64,000 nucleotides of DNA from Rhodococcus_F sp040656415. Its GTDB lineage: Bacteria > Actinomycetota > Actinomycetes > Mycobacteriales > Mycobacteriaceae. The DNA lies in NCBI RefSeq assembly GCF_040656415.1, contig NZ_JBFAMC010000003.1, positions 434,001-498,000 on the forward strand, in the 5' to 3' direction. Shown here in pieces: positions 52,238 through 59,347 of the stretch; the first letter of the stretch is position 1, and the number at the start of each line of letters is the position of its first letter. A model generated the notes under the pieces. The model was not told the origin of the DNA, ran no database searches, and saw nothing but the letters and a program-made list of their open reading frames with translations. The position numbers were made by a program, and so were the translations under genes.

Positions 52238-52413
52238 CACCGGCACCGCAGAGGCGGATGACATCGCTACAGATGGTCGTGTGGGTATTTGGGTCCGTTC
52301 GTTTGTCGAGGGGATTCGTCGTCGTCGGGTCCTCGCCATGCCTCACGCTGCCTCAGGCCTTGTGGCCGTTGGTGTTTCGGCGAGTCGTGGGCCGATTTCG
52401 AGTTTCCGGTTGT

Positions 52414-52419
52414 TACCCT
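52414..52419 (+). promoter_or_regulatory. Probable -10 box (TACCCT) of propeller gene 3
   Basis: TACCCT stands in the same context (CCGGTTGT before it) and 84 nt before GTG 52504, corresponding to TAGCCT of the other array genes. The rest of the 266-bp spacer 52238-52503 holds the conserved TTGTGGCCG/TTCGGCGAGTC block and nothing else I can name. Confidence 0.5.
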
Positions 52420-52503
52420 CAACGGGGCTGGTGTTGGGATCTGGCCGCCTGTTGTCTCGCTGCATGGCCTGTCCGTTTTGTTCCTCTGATGTAGGAGAGA
52501 AAT

Positions 52504-53592
52504 GTGAATCGGCTCAGTGGTTTTCGAGGTTACCGTACGGTTGCGGCGCGCGTCACGCGTGTGATGGTCGGCGTGACAGCTGTTTCTGCGGTGGTGCTGA
52601 GTACGGCCGGGCTGGGAGCGGGGGCCGCAGCGGCGAATACCGTGATCGGCACCGTCCCGGTCGGGAACTTTCCTATTGGGGTGGCGGTCACCCCGGACGG
52701 TTCCCACGCTTACGTAGCCAGCAGTCGTGACGATTCGGTGTCGGTGATCGAGACCGCCGGCAACACGGTGGTCGGCACCGTCGACGTCGGAGACGAACCG
52801 ATACTTGTGGCGGTCGCCCCCAACGGGTCCCGCGCCTACGTCGCCAACGTGGACAGCGATTCGGTGTCGGTGATCGAGACCGCCGGCAATACCGTGGTCG
52901 GCACCGTCGACGTCGGGAACGGCCCGCAAGGGGTGGCGGTGTCCCCGGACAGTTCCCGTGTCTACGTCACCAACGGCTTTGGCGATTCGGTGTCGGTGAT
53001 CGAGACCGCCGGCAACACAGTGGTCGGCACCGTCGACGTCGGGGGCGAACCGGTCGGGGTGGCGGTGTCCCCGGACGGGTCCCGCGTCTACGTCGCCAAC
53101 GTGGATAGCGATTCGGTGTCGGTGATCGAGACTGCCGGCAACACGGTGGTCGGCACCGTCGACGTCGGGGACGAACCTATCGGGGTGGCGGTGGCCCCGG
53201 ACGGGTCCCGCGTCTACGTCACCAACTACGGTGGCGATTCGGTGTCGGTGATCGAGACTGCCGGCAACACGGTGGTCGACACTATCTACGCCGGGAACGT
53301 CCCGATCGGCGCGGCGGTGACCCCGGACGGGTCCCGCGTCTACGTCACCAACCGTGACGACAACACGGTGTCGGTGGTCGAGACCGCAGGTAACACGGTG
53401 GTCGCGACCGTTGCGGTCGGGGCCTTCCCGACGTGGGTGGCGGTCAGTCCGGACGGGTCCCGCGCCTATGTCACCAACGCATTTGACAATTCGGTGTCGG
53501 TGATCGAAATCGAGAGGTGTCTCGGATCGTTGTGCATCGACCTCGGTTCGTTGACCGGCAGCGGTTCGGGCGCCGGCGGCGTGTTCGGTTGA
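52504..53592 (+). CDS. Secreted seven-bladed YVTN beta-propeller protein, array gene 3
   Basis: 362 residues. The N-terminus differs from the others (NRLSGFRGYRTVAARVTRVMVGVTAVSAVVLSTAGLG, cleavage about AAA-NTV). The blades are the most uniform of the array: ETAGNTVVGTVDVGDEPIGVAVAPDGSRVYV recurs four times with few changes, and the DNA is correspondingly repetitive (126-bp unit), which suggests recent internal blade duplication. The tail is RCLGSLCIDLGSLTG ending AGGVFG. GTG 52504 follows TAGGAGAGAAAT. It has its own promoter block and a hairpin terminator. Confidence 0.9.
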   Translation: MNRLSGFRGYRTVAARVTRVMVGVTAVSAVVLSTAGLGAGAAAANTVIGTVPVGNFPIGVAVTPDGSHAYVASSRDDSVSVIETAGNTVVGTVDVGDEPILVAVAPNGSRAYVANVDSDSVSVIETAGNTVVGTVDVGNGPQGVAVSPDSSRVYVTNGFGDSVSVIETAGNTVVGTVDVGGEPVGVAVSPDGSRVYVANVDSDSVSVIETAGNTVVGTVDVGDEPIGVAVAPDGSRVYVTNYGGDSVSVIETAGNTVVDTIYAGNVPIGAAVTPDGSRVYVTNRDDNTVSVVETAGNTVVATVAVGAFPTWVAVSPDGSRAYVTNAFDNSVSVIEIERCLGSLCIDLGSLTGSGSGAGGVFG

Positions 53593-53624
53593 CGCTTGTG
53601 CCTGAAAGTCGAGTGACGTCGCAC

Positions 53625-53669
53625 CCGCAGGACGCCGCCTCCTCGTTCATGGGAGGCCGCGTCCTGCGG
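53625..53669 (+). terminator. Hairpin terminator after propeller gene 3
   Basis: CCGCAGGACG-C-CGCCTCC pairs with GGGAGG-CCG-CGTCCTGCGG with one mismatch, a stem of about 17 bp and an 8-nt loop, 32 bp after the stop codon. Confidence 0.78.
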
Positions 53670-53793
53670 TTCGTTGACGGGCCAGCCGGCGATCCGACCG
53701 CTCGATCGTGTGCCTCACTCATCTTTGTCTCGTGTGGCGTTGTGGCCGTGAGAGCTTCGGCGAGTCATGCGCCGAAATCGGGATTTCGGTTGT

Positions 53794-53799
53794 TAGCCT
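53794..53799 (+). promoter_or_regulatory. Probable -10 box (TAGCCT) of propeller gene 4
   Basis: TAGCCT, 83 nt before GTG 53883. Just upstream is the inverted repeat CCGAAAT-CGGG-ATTTCGG (53772-53789), which would cover the -35 region; the corresponding bases at genes 1, 3 and 6 are degraded. The leader repeats the ribosome-site hairpin TTCTTCT/GGGAGAA (53860-53878). Confidence 0.6.
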
Positions 53800-53882
53800 C
53801 TCCTTTGCTGGTGTTCGGGATTCGGGCGCCCGGTGTAGCTGCAAGGTTGATCCGTTTTGTTCTTCTCGAGTGGGAGAAAAAT

Positions 53883-54971
53883 GTGAATCACCGCGGTAGT
53901 TCTCATGGTTACCTCACGTTTCGGGGGCGTGTCCGGCGTCTGGTGTTCGGGTTGGCGGCCATTGCTCCGATGGTGCTCGGTATGGCCGGGGCGGGAGCGG
54001 GGACCGCGGCAGCCGATACGGTCATCGACACCATTTCGGTGGGGGAGGACCCGTTCGGGGTGGCGGTGTCACCGGACGGGTCCCACGTGTACGTCACCAA
54101 CACCAGGGGCGATTCGATATCGGTAATCGAGACCGCAGGCAACTCAGTGGCTGGCACCCCCACGATCGGGGACGGACCGTACGGGGTGGCGGTGTCACCG
54201 GATGGGTCCCGCGTGTACGTCGCCAACTCCGGTAGCGCTTCGGTGTCGGTGATGGAGACCGGCACGAACGCGTTGGTCGACACCGTCACGGTGGGGGAAT
54301 TCCCGATCGGGGTGGCGCCCACGCCGGATGGATCCCACGTCTACACCACCAACGTCAGTGACGACGATGTATCGGTGATCGAGACCGCCGGTAACACAGT
54401 GGTCGGCACGATCGACGCTGGGAGGGCCCCGAACGGGGTGGCGGTGTCACCGGACGGGTCCCGTGCGTACGTCGCCAACGCCGGTAGCGCTTCGGTGTCG
54501 GTGATCGAGACCGTCGGTAACTCCGTGGTCGACACCGTTGGGGTGGGGGTCGCGCCGCAGTTCGTGGCGGTGAGCCCGGATGGATCCCGTGTCTACGTCA
54601 CTAACAATCTTGATAATTCGGTGTCGGTGATCGAGACCGTCGGTAACTCTGTAGTCGCCACCGTACCGGTCGGGGACGGCCCGACCGTGCTGGCGGTCAC
54701 CCCGGACGGGTCCCGCGTCTACGTCACCAACACATTCGCTGATTCGGTGTCGGTGATCGAAACCGCCGGCAACACCGTGATCGACACCATCCCTGTCGGG
54801 GACTCCCCGAACGGGGTGGCGGTCACCCCGGACGGGTCCCGCGTCTACGTCGCCAACATGGGCGACGACACGGTGTCAGTGATTGCAGTAGGGAAGTGCC
54901 TCGGGTCGCTGTGCATAGACCTCGGTTCGCTCACCGGCAGCGGGTCGGGCACGGGCAGCATGTTCAGCTGA
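53883..54971 (+). CDS. Secreted seven-bladed YVTN beta-propeller protein, array gene 4
   Basis: 362 residues, closest to gene 1 in its leader, signal peptide (NHRGSSHGYLTFRGRVRRLVFGLAAIAPMVLGMAGAG, cleavage after AAA) and blade pattern (the ASVSVIE blade with YVANAGSASVSV appears in both). Seven blades, tail KCLGSLCIDLGSLTG ending TGSMFS. It starts at GTG 53883. It begins the first copy of the 2.74-kb duplicated unit (genes 4-5, repeated as genes 6-7). The frame is open for about 120 codons upstream, but this lies in the spacer of gene 3 and has no protein character. Confidence 0.9.
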   Translation: MNHRGSSHGYLTFRGRVRRLVFGLAAIAPMVLGMAGAGAGTAAADTVIDTISVGEDPFGVAVSPDGSHVYVTNTRGDSISVIETAGNSVAGTPTIGDGPYGVAVSPDGSRVYVANSGSASVSVMETGTNALVDTVTVGEFPIGVAPTPDGSHVYTTNVSDDDVSVIETAGNTVVGTIDAGRAPNGVAVSPDGSRAYVANAGSASVSVIETVGNSVVDTVGVGVAPQFVAVSPDGSRVYVTNNLDNSVSVIETVGNSVVATVPVGDGPTVLAVTPDGSRVYVTNTFADSVSVIETAGNTVIDTIPVGDSPNGVAVTPDGSRVYVANMGDDTVSVIAVGKCLGSLCIDLGSLTGSGSGTGSMFS

Positions 54972-55300
54972 CACCCGCACCGCAGAGGCAAACGACGCTA
55001 CCCATCCTGCGCCTGGGGTTGGGTATCGGTCATCACGTCGACCAGATGTCCCAACCGGTGTCGTCTGCTCAGGTTGAGACCAATGTATCTGCGGTGCATC
55101 GGATTTCATGGTATTTGCAGCCAAGGATGTTGCCGCACCGCTCGGCTCGTTCGACCTGATTGTCGGGGTCAGGGGACATGAATTGTGGGCCGATACCAGT
55201 CTGCTAGCCTCCGTTGGATTTGTTGGTGTTCATATCCGACCGCCAACTCTCCCGGGGTAAATCTTGATCCGGGTTGTTCCTCGTAGGACTGGAGACGCAT
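54972..55300 (+). other. Non-coding spacer between propeller genes 4 and 5 with promoter of gene 5
   Basis: A 329-bp spacer whose sequence recurs, diverged, between genes 6 and 7: CACCCGCACCG-AGAGGCAAACGACGCT at the start and TGCTAGCCTCCG near the end. TAGCCT at 55205-55210, 90 nt before GTG 55301, is the likely -10 box. I see no gene and no strong terminator in it. Confidence 0.6.
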
Positions 55301-56347
55301 GTGAATCGACACCGTAGTTTTGGCGGCTATCGAGAGGTCGCGGGGGGCGCACAGCGCCTGCTGCTCGGGCTGACAGCGACAGCCGTGCTGGTGCTTGGAA
55401 TGACCGGAACGGGGGCGGCCACGGCGAATGCGGATACCGTCACGGACACCATCTCGCTCAGGGACGACCCGGCCAGGATGGCGGTGAGCGAGGACGGAAC
55501 CTGGGTGTACGTCGTCATCGTCGACGACGATGAGGTGTCGGTGATCGACGCCGCCGCGAACGACGTGGTCGAGACCGTCAAGGTCGGTGAGGCGCCGTTT
55601 GGCGTGGCGGTGAGCGCGGAAAGATCCCGGATGTACGTCACCAACAACTTCGACAATTCGGTGTCGGTGATCGACACCGCCGCGAACCGCGTGGTCGAGA
55701 CCATCACAGTCGGTATGGGACCACTTGGGTTGACGGCGAGCGAAGACGGATCCCGGGTGTACGTCGCCAACTACGTCGACGATTCGGTGTCCGTGATCGA
55801 CACCGACACCAACACACCAGTCGAAATCGAGGCGGTCGCGGACGGACCGATCGCGGTGGCGGTAAACCACGACGGTTCTCGCGCCTACGTCGCCGGCCAC
55901 AATGACGATACGGTGAGGGTGATCGACACAGCGTCCAACTCCGTGTTCGCCACCGTCACGGTCGGGGGCGGCCCGTCCGATGTGGTGGTCACTCCGGACG
56001 GGTCCCGTGTCTACGTCGCCAACCTTGCGGACGAAACGGTCTCGGTGATCGACACCGTCATGAACGAGGAGATCGCCACCGTGAAAGTCGGGGACAGGCC
56101 GAAAGAGGTGGCCGTCACTCCGGACGGATCCCGACTGTACGTCACCAACTTCGGCGACGATTCGGTGTCCGTGATCGACACCGACACCAACAGAGTCCTC
56201 CAAACCCTGGAGGTCGGGGAGGGTCCGGAGGGTGTGGCGGTCAGCCCCGACGGATCCCGGGCGTACGTCACCAACCACAAAGACGATACGGTCTCGGTGA
56301 TCGACATCGACTATTCGATGTGCAACGGATCAATGTGCTTCTTCTGA
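55301..56347 (+). CDS. Secreted seven-bladed YVTN beta-propeller protein, array gene 5 (short form)
   Basis: 348 residues, the short subtype shared with gene 7. The signal peptide differs from the 362-residue type (NRHRSFGGYREVAGGAQRLLLGLTATAVLVLGMTGTG, cleavage about ANA-DTV). Blades end in DDSVSVIDTA rather than ETAGN, and the fourth carries EIEAVADGPIAVAVNHDGSRAYVAGHNDDTV. The tail is much shorter: DYSMCNGSMCFF, keeping C-x-G-S-M-C but losing the Gly/Ser-rich end. GTG 55301 follows CTGGAGACG. Own promoter and a downstream hairpin make it a separate unit. Confidence 0.9.
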   Translation: MNRHRSFGGYREVAGGAQRLLLGLTATAVLVLGMTGTGAATANADTVTDTISLRDDPARMAVSEDGTWVYVVIVDDDEVSVIDAAANDVVETVKVGEAPFGVAVSAERSRMYVTNNFDNSVSVIDTAANRVVETITVGMGPLGLTASEDGSRVYVANYVDDSVSVIDTDTNTPVEIEAVADGPIAVAVNHDGSRAYVAGHNDDTVRVIDTASNSVFATVTVGGGPSDVVVTPDGSRVYVANLADETVSVIDTVMNEEIATVKVGDRPKEVAVTPDGSRLYVTNFGDDSVSVIDTDTNRVLQTLEVGEGPEGVAVSPDGSRAYVTNHKDDTVSVIDIDYSMCNGSMCFF

Positions 56348-56417
56348 GCAGGTAGGAACAAGGGAATCTCAGGCAACTGAAGCCCGCTCTGCATAACCGC
56401 ACGACCCCCGGCCAGAT

Positions 56418-56450
56418 GACGCCGCCACTCGATAATCGGGTGGCGGCGTC
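56418..56450 (+). terminator. Hairpin terminator after propeller gene 5
   Basis: An 11-bp perfect stem GACGCCGCCAC/GTGGCGGCGTC around an 11-nt loop. A near copy follows gene 7, showing that the terminator belongs to the duplicated unit. Confidence 0.82.
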
Positions 56451-56534
56451 GTTGATTCCGAAGAACTCGGATGGGTCATCTTGTGGCCGTGCGTGCTTCG
56501 GCGCGTCCTGGGCTGAAATAATGGCTTCGGTTGT

Positions 56535-56540
56535 TAGCCT
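56535..56540 (+). promoter_or_regulatory. Probable -10 box (TAGCCT) of propeller gene 6
   Basis: TAGCCT preceded by CTTCGGTTGT, 84 nt before GTG 56625. The leader contains the ribosome-site hairpin TTCTTCT (56602-56608), loop GGGTC, AGGAGAA (56614-56620). The loop differs from genes 1 and 4 while both arms are kept. Confidence 0.6.
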
Positions 56541-56624
56541 TTCTGGGTTGGTATTCGGGACTCGCCGCCAGCCATTGTCACTGCAGGGTTGATCCGTTTT
56601 GTTCTTCTGGGTCAGGAGAAAAAT

Positions 56625-57713
56625 GTGAATCACCACAGTAGTTTCCGTGAGGATGGCCCAATTGGGAGGCGCGCCGGGCGTCTGGTGCTCGGGTTGGCAG
56701 CCATCTGTGTGATGGTGCTCGGTATGGCGGGAGTAGGACCTGCTGCTGCGGATACGGTCCTCGACACCATTCCCGTGGGGGATGGCCCGGATGGGGTGGC
56801 GGTGTCCCCGGATGGGTCCCGCGCGTACGTCACGAACATCAATGGTGATTCGGTGTCGGTGATCGATACCAGTAGCAACGATGTGGTTGACACTGTCACG
56901 GTGGGGGACTTCCCGCGGGGGGTGGCGGTGTCCCCGGACGGGTCCCGGGTCTACGTCGCCAACGTTGACGACGATTCGGTGTCGGTGATCGATACCGGTA
57001 GCAACGACATGGTTGACACCGTCGCGGTCGGGAGTGCCCCGTCGGGGGTGGCGGTCACCCCCGACGGGTCCCGCGCCTACGTCGCCAACACTGGTGCCTC
57101 TTCGGTATCGGTGATCGATACCGGTAGCAACGACGTGGTTGGTACCGTCGCGGTGGGGGGCTTCCCGATCGGATTGGCGGTCACCCCGCTCGGGTCCCGT
57201 GTCTATGTCACCAATACTGGTGACGCTTCGGTGTCGGTCATCGAGACTGTCGGGAACACTGTGGTCGAAACGATTTCGGTTGGGGCCAACCCGTTCGGGG
57301 TTGCGGTCACCCCGGACGGATCCAAGGTCTACGTCGCAAACGACACTGACGGAACGCTGTCGGTGATCGAGGCTGCCGACAACACGGTCATCGATACCGT
57401 CGCGGTCGGGAGTGGCCCGTCGGGAGTGGCGGTGGCGGTCACCCCGCTCGGGTCCCGTGTCTATGTCACCAATGCCGGTGACGCTTCGCTATCGGTGATC
57501 GACACCGCCGACAACACCGGCATTGCGACCGCTCCTGTTGGCGGCACCCCGATCGGAGTGGCGATCACCCCTGACGGGTCCCGCGTCTACGTCGCCAACC
57601 ATGCAGGCGACACGGTATCGGTGATCGCCGTAGGAAAGTGCTTCGGATCGTTGTGCATCGACGCCGGTTCGTTGACCGCCAACGGTTCGGGCGCGGGTAG
57701 GGCGTTCAGTTGA
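56625..57713 (+). CDS. Secreted seven-bladed YVTN beta-propeller protein, array gene 6
   Basis: 362 residues. Signal peptide NHHSSFREDGPIGRRAGRLVLGLAAICVMVLGMAGVG (cleavage about AAA-DTV). The early blades carry IDTSSNDVVDTV and IDTGSNDVVGTV, the later ones ETVGNTVVETI and EAADNTVIDTV, and two have PLGSRVYVTN in place of PDGSR. One blade has a two-residue insertion (SGVAVAVTP), yet total length equals that of genes 1-4. Tail KCFGSLCIDAGSLTA. It is the second copy of the gene 4 position in the 2.74-kb duplication, but has diverged strongly in its blades. Confidence 0.9.
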   Translation: MNHHSSFREDGPIGRRAGRLVLGLAAICVMVLGMAGVGPAAADTVLDTIPVGDGPDGVAVSPDGSRAYVTNINGDSVSVIDTSSNDVVDTVTVGDFPRGVAVSPDGSRVYVANVDDDSVSVIDTGSNDMVDTVAVGSAPSGVAVTPDGSRAYVANTGASSVSVIDTGSNDVVGTVAVGGFPIGLAVTPLGSRVYVTNTGDASVSVIETVGNTVVETISVGANPFGVAVTPDGSKVYVANDTDGTLSVIEAADNTVIDTVAVGSGPSGVAVAVTPLGSRVYVTNAGDASLSVIDTADNTGIATAPVGGTPIGVAITPDGSRVYVANHAGDTVSVIAVGKCFGSLCIDAGSLTANGSGAGRAFS

Positions 57714-58043
57714 CACCCGCACCGTAGAGGCAAACGACGCTGCCCATCCTGCGCCTGGGGTGGGGGTGATCAGCCGACACGTTGAACGGATGTCCCATCC
57801 TGTGTCGTTCGCTCAGGCCGGATTCAATGTATTTGGGGTGCAGTGCGTGTCGCAATATGAAAATCGAAAGATGCTGCCGTAGTGATTGACTCGGGTGATC
57901 TGATGGTTGGTACCGCTGGAAATGGAGTATGAATCGGTAATCGCCTGCTAGCCTCCGGTGGGTTGTTTGGTGTTCATGTCCGACCGCCAACTCTCCCAGG
58001 GTAATTCTTGATCAGGGATGTTCCTCGAAGACTGGAGACGCAT
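57714..58043 (+). other. Non-coding spacer between propeller genes 6 and 7 with promoter of gene 7
   Basis: A 330-bp spacer, one base longer than its counterpart between genes 4 and 5 and clearly related at both ends. TAGCCT at 57949-57954 lies 89 nt before GTG 58044. No gene or strong terminator seen. Confidence 0.6.
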
Positions 58044-59090
58044 GTGAATCGACACAGTAGTTTTGGTGGCTATCTCGAAGTCGGGACGAGCGCCCAGCGC
58101 CTGTTGGTCGGGCTGACAGCCACTGCCCTGGTGGTGCTTGGAATGGCCGGAACGGGCGCGGCCACGGCGAATGCGGATACCGTCACGGAGACCATTTCTC
58201 TCGGGGCCGACCCGGCTGGGGTGGCGGTGAGCGCGGACGGAACCCGGGTGTACGTCGCCGTCGACACCAATTCGGCGTTGGTTATCGACACGGCCACCAA
58301 TGATGTGATCGAGTCCATCTCGGTCGGGGACGGCCCGAGAGACGTGGCGGTCCACCCGCTCGCATCCCGCGCCTACGTCACAAACTACGTCGACGGTTCG
58401 GTGTCGGTTATCGATACGGCCACGAATGATGTGATCGAAGACGTCACAGTCGGTGCGGGGCCGTTTGGTGTCGCGGCGACCTTGGACGGATCCAAGGTAT
58501 ACGTCGCCAACGATGAGGACGATTCGGTGTCGGTGATCGACACCGCCACAAACACGACAACCCATATCGAGTCGGTTGGGAACGGACCGATCGATGTAGC
58601 GGTAGCTCCGGACGGAACCCGCGCCTACGTCGTCAGTAGCAACAACCATTTGGTGAAGGTGATCGACACAGTGTCCAACACTGTGTCCGCCACCATCGAG
58701 GTCGGGGACGATCCGCAGAGAGTGGCGGTCGCCCCGAATGCAGACCGGGCGTATGTCACCAACAGGCAAGACGGGGCGGTCTCGGTGATCGACACCGTCC
58801 TGAACGACGAGATCGCAACCATTGACGTGGGGCAAGGCCCCATCGCGATCGCGGTGACCCCGGACGGATCCCGACTGTACGTCACCAACTTCGATGACGA
58901 TTCGGTGTCGGTGATCGACACAGCCACCAACACTGTTCTCGAAACCCTGGACGTCGGGGACGGTCCGGAGGGAGTGGCGATCACCCCGGACGGAAACTGG
59001 GCCTACGTCACCAACAACAACGACGGGTCGGTGTCGGTGATCGAGATCGACAACGGTTGCACCGGATCGCTGTGCTTCTTCGGCTCTTGA
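58044..59090 (+). CDS. Secreted seven-bladed YVTN beta-propeller protein, array gene 7 (short form)
   Basis: 348 residues, sister of gene 5 in length, signal peptide (NRHSSFGGYLEVGTSAQRLLVGLTATALVVLGMAGTG) and short tail (NGCTGSLCFFGS). Blades read IDTATNDVIESISV and IDTATNTVLETLDV; blade 1 is irregular (VAVDTNSALVIDTA, three residues shorter than the norm) and blade 5 has VSSNNHLVKVIDTV. GTG 58044 follows CTGGAGACG. Last gene of the array, closed by a strong hairpin. Confidence 0.9.
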   Translation: MNRHSSFGGYLEVGTSAQRLLVGLTATALVVLGMAGTGAATANADTVTETISLGADPAGVAVSADGTRVYVAVDTNSALVIDTATNDVIESISVGDGPRDVAVHPLASRAYVTNYVDGSVSVIDTATNDVIEDVTVGAGPFGVAATLDGSKVYVANDEDDSVSVIDTATNTTTHIESVGNGPIDVAVAPDGTRAYVVSSNNHLVKVIDTVSNTVSATIEVGDDPQRVAVAPNADRAYVTNRQDGAVSVIDTVLNDEIATIDVGQGPIAIAVTPDGSRLYVTNFDDDSVSVIDTATNTVLETLDVGDGPEGVAITPDGNWAYVTNNNDGSVSVIEIDNGCTGSLCFFGS

Positions 59091-59160
59091 TCAGGTAGGA
59101 GCAGCGGAGGCAGGCAGCTGACACCTGTTCTGCACGACCGCACCACCCCTGGCAACATCA

Positions 59161-59190
59161 CGCCGCCACCCGATGGATCGGGTGGCGGCG
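59161..59190 (+). terminator. Hairpin terminator after propeller gene 7
   Basis: CGCCGCCACCCGAT pairs with ATCGGGTGGCGGCG (12 bp or more usable), followed by TCGTTGATTT. Related in sequence to the terminator after gene 5. Confidence 0.85.
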
Positions 59191-59347
59191 TCGTTGATTT
59201 CGAATCAATTCGCGAATACGTGCGTCGTCGGTGTGGTGTTTGCGCCCTACGAATGTGATGGTGTCACGCTCTGTCGGTGCACTACGGAGCCGCATGGCGA
59301 CATCTGTCGAATGACCGGTTGCCGGCGGGCACGGCACAATCGGAACG

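Noticed and set aside
49883..58835. Long open frames on the minus strand across the propeller array (for example 49883-50716, 51107-51952, 55169-56278, 57948-58835)
   Set aside because: They mirror the sense repeats (recurring His/Arg/Asp/Gly strings), lack ribosome sites and run exactly antisense to well-supported genes. They are codon-bias shadows.
49991..59090. Regular direct repeats at about 126-bp steps, which might be taken for a CRISPR or minisatellite
   Set aside because: The repeats are coding, in frame and degenerate, with a 42-codon period matching a protein repeat.
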